The notes below the pieces were generated by a model that did no database searches, was not told the origin of the DNA, and worked only from the letters and a program-made list of their open reading frames with translations. 57,253 nt of DNA from assembly GCA_964606325.1 (NCBI GenBank), contig CAZSGE010000014.1, positions 1 to 57,253 on the forward strand, in the 5' to 3' direction. The position numbers were made by a program, and so were the translations under genes. This DNA is from Berkiella sp964606325. Its GTDB lineage: Bacteria > Pseudomonadota > Gammaproteobacteria > Berkiellales > Berkiellaceae. This document shows, one piece after another, positions 19,247 through 27,357 of the stretch. Within the stretch, counting starts at the first letter, position 1; the number at the start of each line of letters is the position of its first letter.

Positions 19247-19556
19247 CTATTCTATGATTTCAGCACAGACTATCAAAAATGCCTCAAGCAAATAGCATCC
19301 GTACCAAAGCCTCAGGTCAAAGAACAACCAAAGCCAACCGCTTAACATCAATCTTTGGTTTTCTGGTGACTCGCGCTCTAAATATGGCTAGTTACTACAG
19401 CAATTTTCAATTTGAAAGCTATAATAGCCGTATAAACACTTAGCGTGTTATTTTATCGATATATCATTTGCGGGGTATTCTTATTTATGTTATAAGGTTG
19501 GCTCTTTTAGGGTAAGAAGCTCATATTACTTAACCATTCCACCCAAGGAACAATCG
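19247..19556 (+). other. In-frame continuation after the SidE-like stop; otherwise empty
   Basis: Immediately after the TAA at 19244-19246, the same frame stays open for 32 codons to a TAA at 19343-19345. The translation, starting LFYDFSTDYQKCLKQIA and ending PKPQVKEQPKPTA, is protein-like and Lys/Pro/Gln-rich. It may be the ancestral C-terminus cut off by a recent nonsense change. The rest to 19556 holds no gene that I can see. Confidence 0.4.
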
Positions 19557-20882
19557 ATGTCCGGTAAAATTGGTTTTTGGTCTGTGTTCGAATTGGTCAC
19601 AATCAGCCAAATTGGTTCTGGATTAATGCTCCCAGCTAACCTCGCTGCGTTTGGACATATCACACTGTATGGGTGGGTGCTATCTAGCCTTGGCGCTATC
19701 TTGCTTGCCATCATGTTCACCCAGCTGTGTATGCGTTTTCCTAGGACAGGTGGACCACATGCCTATGTTCAGGAAGCCTTTGGCTCATCCGCTTCATATT
19801 TTACAGGCTGGACCTATTGGGTTATTTCCTGGGTCAGCACCAGCGCTATAGTGATTTCCGCTGTTGGCTACATCATACCTATATTAGGTGAACAATCTCA
19901 TTATGTTACTCTCTCACTAGAAATGATTATCGTCTTGGCAGTGACCGCTATCAATCTTAGAGGGGTATATCGTGCCGGGAACGCTAAGTTTATCTGGATA
20001 GCGGTGAAAATGATCCCAATATTATTAGTACCCATCGTCGCTTTATTCTTCTTTGATAAGAGTAATTTTGTGACCGTGGATACCACAATTGAAGATACTG
20101 GTAGTCTGCTTAATAGCGTTATGTTGCTTACCTTTTGGGGGTTTATTGGTTTTGAAACAGCTACCGCAGCTGCGGGCGATGTCCAAGACTTGAGAAAAAC
20201 AATTCCCAGAGCCCTGATCTTGGGCACACTCTTTGTTGCATGCGTTTATTTTCTAAGCAGCTTAGGCATCATGGGCGTGATACCGGGCAATGAATTGAGT
20301 AATTCTGTTGCTCCCTACACTGACACGGCCAAAATCCTCTTTGGTGGAAATTGGCATTTATTGGTCTCCTTTATTGCCTGTATTGTTTGCATAACAGCCG
20401 TCAATGCTTGGACCCTAGCCAGTGGCCAAATTGCTGTCGGTATTGCTGATGATGGCTTGTTACCTAAGATATTCGCCAAACGTAACAAGGATGGCGCTCC
20501 TGTTTTTGCCTTAATCATCAGCTGTATTGGCACGATACCGTTGTTGGTGCTAACCCACCACGAAAGCCTGGCGGAAAAGGTGAATACCATTATTGATCTT
20601 TCTGTGACCGCTTTCTTATTTGTTTATGTCATTTCCTGTATAGCTTACTTAAAGTTATTGGTAACACCCAAAAGAAAAGAACCCCTTTGGAAATGGCTTT
20701 GTGGCATTGTTAGCCTAGGGTTTTGTCTTTGGATAATTTTTTCTACCCCCTTAAAAACAGTGCTCATTGCCAGTTTGTTTGTGTTATCTGGTTTGCCAAT
20801 CTACCTATGGCGTAGACATAAGCTTAAGGGCACCATCGGTAGTGATGATTCTGAAACGCCTTATATACCTGAAAGCACCTAA
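19557..20882 (+). CDS. APC-family amino acid permease/antiporter
   Basis: A 441-residue inner-membrane transporter with about 12 hydrophobic helices. The APC signature is in the first helix (SQIGSGLMLPANLAAFG, the unwound G-S-G segment that binds the substrate carboxyl and amino groups). It resembles the arginine/agmatine and cadaverine antiporter branch (AdiC/CadB-like), and GFIGFETATAAAGDVQD near 200 is the family's TM6 landmark. Substrate is uncertain. An AAGGA site lies upstream of the ATG at 19557. Single gene with a hairpin overlapping its stop codon. Confidence 0.88.
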   Translation: MSGKIGFWSVFELVTISQIGSGLMLPANLAAFGHITLYGWVLSSLGAILLAIMFTQLCMRFPRTGGPHAYVQEAFGSSASYFTGWTYWVISWVSTSAIVISAVGYIIPILGEQSHYVTLSLEMIIVLAVTAINLRGVYRAGNAKFIWIAVKMIPILLVPIVALFFFDKSNFVTVDTTIEDTGSLLNSVMLLTFWGFIGFETATAAAGDVQDLRKTIPRALILGTLFVACVYFLSSLGIMGVIPGNELSNSVAPYTDTAKILFGGNWHLLVSFIACIVCITAVNAWTLASGQIAVGIADDGLLPKIFAKRNKDGAPVFALIISCIGTIPLLVLTHHESLAEKVNTIIDLSVTAFLFVYVISCIAYLKLLVTPKRKEPLWKWLCGIVSLGFCLWIIFSTPLKTVLIASLFVLSGLPIYLWRRHKLKGTIGSDDSETPYIPEST

Positions 20883-20895
20883 TCTTTAGGTGCTT
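20873..20895 (+). terminator. Hairpin overlapping the permease stop codon
   Basis: AAGCACCTAA and TTAGGTGCTT (10-bp perfect stem, 3-base loop TCT). The permease TAA lies inside the left arm. A T-rich stretch is weak, so termination efficiency is uncertain. Confidence 0.5.
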
Positions 20896-20985
20896 ATACA
20901 CCCTTCAAAAATGACCGTTGCAAAGATCGATTAGCTTTTTCTATACTTAAAACACAATAGGGACTAGTAAGCTATAGGAAGGCGT

Positions 20986-21525
20986 ATGAGGCAGCTTTAT
21001 ATCTACTTGCCCTTGCTCGTTGGACTCTTATTGAATTCACCTATGGCGTTGAGTTATCAAAAAGCCCATCCAAGTACCTCCTCTAAATCACTTAAGCAAG
21101 CGCAAATAGATACCATTTTAGTTGAGAAACATAAAAGAATCATGACTGTCCTACATAAGGACAAAGCCATAAAGACCTACAAAATTGCATTAGGCTTTTC
21201 CCCTGAAGGACATAAAGTCAAAGAAGGTGATGGCAAGACCCCTGAAGGTACTTACTTTATCGTCGGTAAAAATCCACAAAGCAAATTCCATCTCTCTTTA
21301 AAGCTCTCCTACCCTTCTGTGGAACAACAAAAATCAGCAAAAACAAAAGGAGTGAATCCTGGCGGTGACATTATGATTCATGGTCTTGCTCCGCATTTAG
21401 AGAAAAAGGGCAAGTGGCACGCTATGAGAGATTGGACGCTAGGCTGTATCGCTGTCACCAATGATGAAATTGATGAGATCTTTAGAATTGCGGAAGTTGG
21501 TACTAAGGTTGTTATTTTTCCTTAG
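20986..21525 (+). CDS. L,D-transpeptidase (YkuD domain), exported
   Basis: A 179-residue envelope enzyme with a signal peptide (about 1-23, MALSYQ region). The YkuD catalytic domain covers ~40-179, with the invariant His132-Gly133 in IMIHG and the nucleophile Cys154 in DWTLGCIAV. The usual S/T-H-G-C is varied to T-L-G-C, a form seen in YafK-like members. Such enzymes form 3-3 cross-links in peptidoglycan, attach lipoproteins, or cleave such bonds; which one cannot be told here. An AGGAAGG ribosome-binding site is close to the ATG. The Com1/DsbA gene follows 109 bases later in the same direction. Confidence 0.88.
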   Translation: MRQLYIYLPLLVGLLLNSPMALSYQKAHPSTSSKSLKQAQIDTILVEKHKRIMTVLHKDKAIKTYKIALGFSPEGHKVKEGDGKTPEGTYFIVGKNPQSKFHLSLKLSYPSVEQQKSAKTKGVNPGGDIMIHGLAPHLEKKGKWHAMRDWTLGCIAVTNDEIDEIFRIAEVGTKVVIFP

Positions 21526-21634
21526 GCTCATCTTACCTCGAAGCTCTGCACCCGCTTAAAACAGTTTTGTGGCTCATGACTTTAGAGTACACGTCGATAA
21601 TACCACTTAGAATCCTTCGTTATAGAGAATCAAC

Positions 21635-22387
21635 ATGAGCAACAGAACACTGACTATCCTTTCAGTTGTAGCGCTTTTAATCTCAACTCCTGTTCAGGCA
21701 GCTTCTTTTAATGAAGCTCAAAAGGAAGAGATTGGCACCGTGGTCCGTGATTACCTTATTGAACACCCAGAAGTTATCACCCAAGCCATTACAGCGCTGC
21801 AAGATAAAGAAATGAAAGCTTGGGCACAAAAAGCAAAAGATAATATTAAATCTAATTTTGCTGACTTTTTTAACAGTAGCAGCCCAACCAATGGTGTTAG
21901 CGCTCCTAAAATTACAGTATTGGAGTATTTCGATTACAATTGCCCACATTGCAGAACCATGCATAAAACCTTGTCTGAGATTGTTAATCAAAATAAAGAG
22001 ATACAAGTCGTTTATAAAGAACTTCCCGTCTTAAGTGAAGCATCTGTTTTTGCTGCCAAAGCCGCTTTAGCTGCCCGTGAGCAAAGTAAATACTTAGAGC
22101 TTCATCAAAAACTGATGGACCAAAAAGACATGCTGTCACCAGACAAAGTTTTAGCCCTTGCAAATGAAGTTGGTTTGGATATTGATAAATTAAAGAAAGA
22201 TATGGATAGCTCAAAAGTAAATGATGAGCTCCTTGCTAACCGCAAAACTGCCATGTTGATTGGTTTGAAAGGAACACCGACTTTTGTGATAGGAAAAGCA
22301 CCAGCCACGAAAGAAATGGCTATTGAGATTGTTGCAGGGGAAGTCAAAAAAGAAGCGTTTGAAGATAAAATTAAGAGTGTAAAGTAA
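21635..22387 (+). CDS. DsbA-family thiol:disulfide oxidoreductase, Com1-like
   Basis: A 250-residue exported protein with a signal peptide (1-22, ending PVQAA). An N-terminal helical segment (~25-75) of the kind used for dimerisation in Com1/ScsC/BdbD proteins is followed by a thioredoxin-fold DsbA domain. The active site is C103-P-H-C106 in YFDYNCPHC, and the cis-Pro loop is T214-P215 in GTPTFVIG. Coxiella Com1 and Legionella DsbA2 have this organisation. The protein should oxidise or isomerise periplasmic disulfides. It supports a Legionellales origin of the window. It is followed by the palindromic repeat cluster at 22431. Confidence 0.92.
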   Translation: MSNRTLTILSVVALLISTPVQAASFNEAQKEEIGTVVRDYLIEHPEVITQAITALQDKEMKAWAQKAKDNIKSNFADFFNSSSPTNGVSAPKITVLEYFDYNCPHCRTMHKTLSEIVNQNKEIQVVYKELPVLSEASVFAAKAALAAREQSKYLELHQKLMDQKDMLSPDKVLALANEVGLDIDKLKKDMDSSKVNDELLANRKTAMLIGLKGTPTFVIGKAPATKEMAIEIVAGEVKKEAFEDKIKSVK

Positions 22388-22430
22388 GCTTTGCATCTTA
22401 GATCATCAATTACTCCTATTTCCCGCGGCT

Positions 22431-22618
22431 CACTCAGGATGACAAGTTTTTTCAGTCATTCTGAGCGTAGCGAAGAATCTGTGAATGAGATCCTTCGTTA
22501 CACTCAGGATGACAAGTTTTTCCGTCATTCTGAGCGTAGCGAAGAATCTGTGAATAAGATCCTTCGTTTCACTCAGGATGACAAGTTTTTCCGTCATTCT
22601 GAGCGTAGCGAAGAATCT
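22431..22618. repeat. Three tandem copies of a palindromic ~70-bp repeat
   Basis: Units start at 22431, 22501 and 22570. Each joins CACTCAGGATGACAAG to CATTCTGAGCGTAGCGAAG, which is its approximate reverse complement, so every unit can fold with itself or its neighbour. This is a REP-like element of a widespread type. It lies between convergent genes, where it could act as a two-way transcription stop. The frames that cross it are repeat translations, not genes. Confidence 0.85.
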
Positions 22619-22639
22619 CTCGCTAACACGCAAACCGAC

Positions 22640-23473
22640 TTAAATCTTCCTTAACACCAATATCATTCTTTTAGATTTCTTGTCGTTATTGAATGGCACA
22701 TTGATATCCCAGTCACCAATGGCCGTACATAATTCAAATACACCAGAAAGCTTTATTAATGCTTTCATTTCTTGGTAGGTGTATTCTCTTTGCTCACTTT
22801 GATCAACTATTTCGCCTGATTCCTCAGGGGTTTGATATTTCAGCCGTGCAGTAACGGTACGAATTTGGGTAATCGGATCAAAGGGATCGGACTCCTCTCC
22901 CCACTGCAAAGAGACTTTAGTATCCCCTTCGGTATGTTCCCAATATTCTTCCCATCTTTCTTCCCAAGATTCTTCCCATTTTTCTTCCCATTTAGCCAAG
23001 GTATATTTACCCACTGCAAAAAAATCAATCGGATGCGGCATTTCTAACACGTAGATACCATTGGGATTGAGGTTGGTAGCCATGGTTTTAAGATGCAAAA
23101 GCATATCTTCATTGGTTAACATATAGCAGGTGCTGATCGTGAAAATGGCCGCCAGATCCACAAGCATAGGTGATTTAAAATCTCGCATATCACCTTGGAA
23201 ATAGCTAATTTCAGCCCCCTCTTCTTTTGCTTTGTGCAAACCATAATCAACCATCTCTTGTGAATAATCCATAGCAATACTATGAATACCGATTTTGCTC
23301 ATTTCTATGGCATTACTTGCTGGCCCTGCCGCAACATCTAAAAAAGAAGTCGGTTTTTTACCGATTAACTTTTCGTATAAATGAATGAGAGTTTCATTCT
23401 CTTTGGTAAGATCTTTAAAACGAAACAATAGATCATAAAAATAGGCTTTAGAGTAAAATTTTGTATGACTCAC
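22640..23473 (-). CDS. Class I SAM-dependent methyltransferase
   Basis: A 277-residue cytoplasmic methyltransferase. Motif I is SFLDVAAGPASNAIEM (~43-58), with motif II acid in SIAMDYSQEMV (~68) and the motif IV region LAAIFTISTCYML (~110-122). The substrate is unknown. A tandem W-E-E stretch near residues 160-182 is an insertion, produced by a 12-bp microrepeat in the DNA. The start is GTG at 23473 with AAGGA about nine bases upstream. The gene converges on the palindromic repeat cluster. Confidence 0.85.
   Translation of the reverse strand: MSHTKFYSKAYFYDLLFRFKDLTKENETLIHLYEKLIGKKPTSFLDVAAGPASNAIEMSKIGIHSIAMDYSQEMVDYGLHKAKEEGAEISYFQGDMRDFKSPMLVDLAAIFTISTCYMLTNEDMLLHLKTMATNLNPNGIYVLEMPHPIDFFAVGKYTLAKWEEKWEESWEERWEEYWEHTEGDTKVSLQWGEESDPFDPITQIRTVTARLKYQTPEESGEIVDQSEQREYTYQEMKALIKLSGVFELCTAIGDWDINVPFNNDKKSKRMILVLRKI
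22945..22993. repeat. 12-bp coding microrepeat (about four units)
   Basis: TTCTTCCCA followed by three variable bases recurs four times, encoding x-W-E-E units on the minus strand inside the methyltransferase. Unit length is a multiple of three, so copy number can change without breaking the frame. Confidence 0.75.
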
Positions 23474-23664
23474 AATGAGGTGTCCTTAGCAGGCACGTAG
23501 TTTAAGGTATTCAAGAAGGGAGTGAATTTAGTATTTTTTAACAGATTAATCAAATTCATAAATAATTGTCATTCAACTATCTTGCCGCTGGCGACTATAT
23601 TTGACCCGCAGAACCGCCTATGGCACTATCGCAGCTGAAATTTTACTAACTGAATAATTAATTA

Positions 23665-24843
23665 ATGCAACAAGTTGACGTCTTAATTATTGGCGCAGGC
23701 GCTGCCGGCCTGATGTGTGCCATTGAAGCGGCTAAACGTGGTCGTAACGTTTTAATATTAGATCACGCCAATAAAGTAGGTAAAAAAATTCTGATGTCTG
23801 GAGGTGGACGTTGCAATTTTACCAACCTCCACGTTTCTCCTGATAAATATCTTTCTAAAAATCCTCACTTTTGCAAATCAGCCTTAAGCCGTTTTACCCA
23901 ATGGGATTTTATCAAACTGGTTAAGCAGTATCAGATCCCCTTTCATGAAAAAACGCTAGGCCAATTATTTTGCGATGATAAAGCAAAGGACATCGTCAAC
24001 ATGCTGTTGGCAGAATGTGAGCACTATCATGCAAATATTCAATTGAATGAATCAATTGTTGCCATCGAAAAAAATGAAAGCGGTTTTCGCATTATTTCAG
24101 GTAAAAATCGTTATCAAACGCAATCGTTAGTGATTGCCAGTGGTGGGCTTTCTATCCCCACCATGGGGGCAACGCCATTTGGCTATCAAATTGCGCAACA
24201 ATTTAATATTAACGTCTGGCCTGTGCGAGCAGGACTTGTGCCAATCACTTTGCATACACAAGATAAAGAAAAACTAAGCACCCTATCCGGGATCTCAAAT
24301 GATAGCCTTGTTAGTGCTAATACCAAGCAATTTAGAGAAAATATCTTGTTCACGCATCGAGGCTTAAGTGGCCCTGCTATTTTACAAATTTCAAATTATT
24401 GGCTCCCCGGAGAAAACTTAAAGATTAATTTTCTCCCTGATCTCAATTTGTTCGAAAAGCTTAAAACAGCGCAAAAACAAACACCACAAAAGATGTTAAA
24501 AGACTTTCTAGGTGAGCATTTAGTTAAACGCCTTATCAGTGTGTTTTTACCTCAAGATATTTCATCAAAACCGTTACAAACTATTTCACATAACGATTTC
24601 CAGAAAATTGCTCACCTTTTTCATGAATGGGTGTTAAAACCCAATGGAACAGAAGGCTATCGAACTGCGGAAGTCACCATAGGCGGGGTAGATTGTGATG
24701 CGCTTTCCTCTAAAACCATGGAATCAAATGAGGTGAAAGGCCTCTATTTTATCGGTGAAGTTGTAGATGTTACGGGTTGGCTGGGCGGATATAACTTCCA
24801 ATGGGCCTGGTCGTCAGGTTGGGCTGCGGGGCAGGCTGTGTAA
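23665..24843 (+). CDS. FAD-dependent oxidoreductase, HI0933/YhiN family
   Basis: A 392-residue flavoprotein. The dinucleotide-binding motif VLIIGAGAAGLMCAIEAAKR is at residues 6-25, followed by the family signature KILMSGGGRCNFTN (~42-55) and the C-terminal FAD-contacting stretch GWLGGYNFQWAWSSG. YhiN-family proteins are conserved, but their physiological substrate is not established. The length is normal. No ribosome-binding site is evident before the ATG at 23665. Single gene. Confidence 0.9.
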   Translation: MQQVDVLIIGAGAAGLMCAIEAAKRGRNVLILDHANKVGKKILMSGGGRCNFTNLHVSPDKYLSKNPHFCKSALSRFTQWDFIKLVKQYQIPFHEKTLGQLFCDDKAKDIVNMLLAECEHYHANIQLNESIVAIEKNESGFRIISGKNRYQTQSLVIASGGLSIPTMGATPFGYQIAQQFNINVWPVRAGLVPITLHTQDKEKLSTLSGISNDSLVSANTKQFRENILFTHRGLSGPAILQISNYWLPGENLKINFLPDLNLFEKLKTAQKQTPQKMLKDFLGEHLVKRLISVFLPQDISSKPLQTISHNDFQKIAHLFHEWVLKPNGTEGYRTAEVTIGGVDCDALSSKTMESNEVKGLYFIGEVVDVTGWLGGYNFQWAWSSGWAAGQAV

Positions 24844-24873
24844 GAATCTTTCTGATTTTAGATGACTTTACAT

Positions 24874-26044
24874 TTAAGGTTTTTTAGATTTTTTCGCATG
24901 TTCATCATTATCTAGGGATTTAGCCTCATAATCTCCAGTTTGCGTTCCTGTTTTACTTTGAATCGCATTATCGTATGCATGATGTAACGGTGGATGCTCT
25001 TTTACTAAGTCTTTTGGCACCCTGCGAACTTCTAAAGGTTTTTNNNNNNNNNNNNNNNNNNNNNNNNNNNNNNNNNNNNNNNNNNNNNNNNNNNNNNNNN
25101 NNNNNNNNNNNNNNNNNNNNNNNNNNNNNNNNNNNNNNNNNNNCGACCCTGCGAACTTCTAAAGGTTTTTCGACCCTGCGAACTTCTAAAGGTTTTTCGA
25201 CCCTGCGAACTTCTAAAGGTTTTTCCTCCTGTTCTTCTGCGATCAGTGGTATTTTTTTAGCATTGTTATTTTCGGCTTCAGGTAATAATTTAATTTTTCT
25301 GGCCATTTTGGGACCAGCCACGTCTTGCTCAGTATTGTCATTTGCTTTTGGAAATCCTCTGCGACTTACTAGAGGTTCTGCGTCCGCTGTATTCGGGCTA
25401 GGATTGTTGTTTTCTGACTCCGGTAATATAGATATTTTTTTTGCGATTTTGGGGCCAGCAACGTTCGGGCTAGCATTCATTCTTTCGGCTACTTGTTGTT
25501 TTTCTCCCAAATCCTTTTTGAGTTCCTCAAATTCATTTTGTTCATCTACAGATAATAGAGCCTTAAAAGGCTCTATTATCTGTATTAGTTTTCTAGCTCT
25601 ATCCAATCCAATTTTATCTTGAGCATCACTTGTATTTTTTTCTTTATTCGATTCAAATTTTGCTACAAAGAAAGCTGTTATAATCCAAAAATCTACATCT
25701 ATTACTGAGCTTTTATCTTCTTTAATTTTATTAAAATATGTATTTATATTATCCGGAAATTTATCTCGGATTGATTTTGGACTACTTTTATATTCATCAA
25801 ATCTTATGTGTGCAAGGTCACGTCTGAGTTCTTGATATTTAATTTGATATGGTTTGAGGTAGTCTTTCTCTAAGGATTTAGAATGGTTGAAAACCACTTT
25901 TATCAATTGCTCTTTATTCGTTCTATCGTCGGATGCTTTTGCCATATCAATGGCTTTAATCAAGCATGCTTCTAATTTTTGTTTATCTCCTGTTTTTGAA
26001 GCCTCTTCTATGCTTTCAATTAAATTTTCCACACCCGGCTTCAT
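24874..26044 (-). CDS. Orphan protein with 9-residue tandem repeats, interrupted by assembly gap
   Basis: A gene of about 390 residues as sequenced, of unknown function. The N-terminal ~180 residues are helical and soluble. Next come two imperfect ~20-residue repeats (VAGPKIAKKISILPE and VAGPKMARKIKLLPE), then the tandem unit EKPLEVRRV. The 100-N gap falls inside this array. Read straight through the Ns the frame is wrong, because 100 is not a multiple of three. Re-phasing on the repeat gives a continuous end, EKPLEVRRVPKDLVKEHPP and onward, to a TAA at 24874-24876. The start is ATG at 26044, where AGAGG lies five bases upstream, rather than the ATG at 26080. Effector-like composition; function unknown. 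Confidence 0.75.
25017..25224. repeat. 27-bp coding tandem repeat (VNTR) containing the assembly gap
   Basis: At least three complete identical 27-base units lie at 25144-25224 and one more adjoins the gap on the left (to 25043). Both gap edges fall on unit boundaries, so the true missing length should be a multiple of 27 and the 100 Ns are a placeholder. Confidence 0.85.
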
Positions 26045-26224
26045 CTTAACCTCTGCATACAATTTTGTATTACAATACAATTTTAAACAATTCTAAATTG
26101 ATTTTCTACTGGGTAATTGCTTATAGGTCGGGAGCAACATGATTAACACTCACTAAAAACTTTTAGCTTTTCATAGATTACTTGAAGATTTCGGGGCACT
26201 GCCTGCGCCCGCTTACACAAGGAT

Positions 26225-26578
26225 TTAGAATTTCGTTTGATTGGTATTATCTGATGATTTTGGCCACTTTTTAAAGGGAAAAGGCATTTCTTGCGTCGCT
26301 CCAGTAATGAACCTAATTAATGAGCTTGAATATAGCCCTAATGTTTCACCAAAATTTTGCAAATGCTCATTGGGCTTTTTAAATATCAGCTCACCAATAA
26401 ATTGAAATAGCATCACAAAGAAGGTAACAAAAATCATAATGTAACTGGCTAGAATAAAGAATAAAATATAGAGTCCTTTTATCCAGGTTTCTTTGGCGCC
26501 AAATCTCAAATCCACTTTAAATTTATTCTTTGATTCTACGGGTGTTGCAGCTTGCACATTTGATTCAGTGTTATCCAC
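26225..26578 (-). CDS. DUF4389 membrane protein
   Basis: A 117-residue inner-membrane protein. A long hydrophobic stretch at ~33-68 forms one or two helices, then the DUF4389 signature follows: Q-F-I-G-E-L-x-x-K-K-P-N-E-x-L, LGLYSSSLIRFITGATQEMP and PFPFKKWP. Function is unknown in the family. The start is GTG at 26578 with AAGG upstream. Single gene. Confidence 0.82.
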   Translation of the reverse strand: MDNTESNVQAATPVESKNKFKVDLRFGAKETWIKGLYILFFILASYIMIFVTFFVMLFQFIGELIFKKPNEHLQNFGETLGLYSSSLIRFITGATQEMPFPFKKWPKSSDNTNQTKF

Positions 26579-26686
26579 GTTAGTATGCCTTCTTAAAAGC
26601 TAAGTATTCTCCAATATTAATAGCCTAGGTTGGATTAAATTTCGAATTTTAAGTCGCTGCCTGATTATACAAACAGTGGCAGGCCA

Positions 26687-27343
26687 TTATTTTTGAGAGA
26701 AAAGGGAGCGAAGTCGTGATTTGATATCGTTTTTAAGATAACCAAAAGACCAATTAAACATACCTACATGAGGCCTGCCTAGAGATTTGCGCTGATCAAA
26801 CTTCTGAAATGCATAAGGGCCGTTCTTTTCTACATAGCCAAATATCGCTGAAACAAACCATTTACCTGTAAATGCTTCACGCCAATGCTCCGTTTCACTG
26901 CCTCTAAAAATCAGAATATCACCGTAATCAAGCGATATGGGCACAGGCCTACCCTCAATGTTGAGAATCAGTGGCCACTGTCCATTTTCCTTTTTAAAGC
27001 CCTCATCTGCCCCGATACATAGGCCTGCTACTATTTGGCAGGAACTTCTATCTTTATGTTTTTGTAATTGGTGGCCATTTTTATACACATAATAAAATGA
27101 AAGGGTCGGCCATAATGCAAGCCCTGTCGCCTTTTCAATTAAAGGCGTTAAATTATTAAGCATGGTTTCCATAAGGAAATCGCCATACTCTCGGTGCACA
27201 TTGATAAGGATGCCTTTTTTGGCGTTAGGTTTAACAGACTCTTTAAAGGTGGCATAATTAGCCATAAAATCGCACAGCTCTGGGGAAACGGCGCCCTTAA
27301 TAATAATATAAGTATGATTATCAATAATTAAAGGTTCTGCCAC
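26687..27343 (-). CDS. 2-oxoglutarate/Fe(II) oxygenase-like protein
   Basis: A 218-residue cupin-fold oxygenase candidate. The iron-binding facial triad can be read as His-x-Asp in LQKHKDRSS (near 115-117) and the distal His in GSETEHWREAF (near 173), with a downstream Arg for 2-oxoglutarate. It resembles prolyl-4-hydroxylase-like or PKHD-type proteins. The substrate is unknown. The start is GTG at 27343 with a GGGG-type ribosome-binding site. It lies 14 bases after the Tag/GIY-YIG gene and is transcribed in the same direction, so the two probably share a transcript. Confidence 0.75.
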   Translation of the reverse strand: MAEPLIIDNHTYIIIKGAVSPELCDFMANYATFKESVKPNAKKGILINVHREYGDFLMETMLNNLTPLIEKATGLALWPTLSFYYVYKNGHQLQKHKDRSSCQIVAGLCIGADEGFKKENGQWPLILNIEGRPVPISLDYGDILIFRGSETEHWREAFTGKWFVSAIFGYVEKNGPYAFQKFDQRKSLGRPHVGMFNWSFGYLKNDIKSRLRSLFSQK

Positions 27344-27357
27344 TGTGATTTTTCCCC

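Noticed and set aside
22391..22654. Frames on both strands across the palindromic repeats
   Set aside because: They are translations of the three tandem repeat units (SERSEES-type and FFATLRMT-type peptides), not genes.
24968..25043. C-terminus read straight through the Ns (KTFRSSQG onward)
   Set aside because: Frame is an artefact of the 100-N placeholder; re-phasing on the repeat gives a different, longer C-terminus.
25017..25224. CRISPR array
   Set aside because: The 27-base units are directly adjacent without spacers and stay in frame in a coding gene, so they are a minisatellite.
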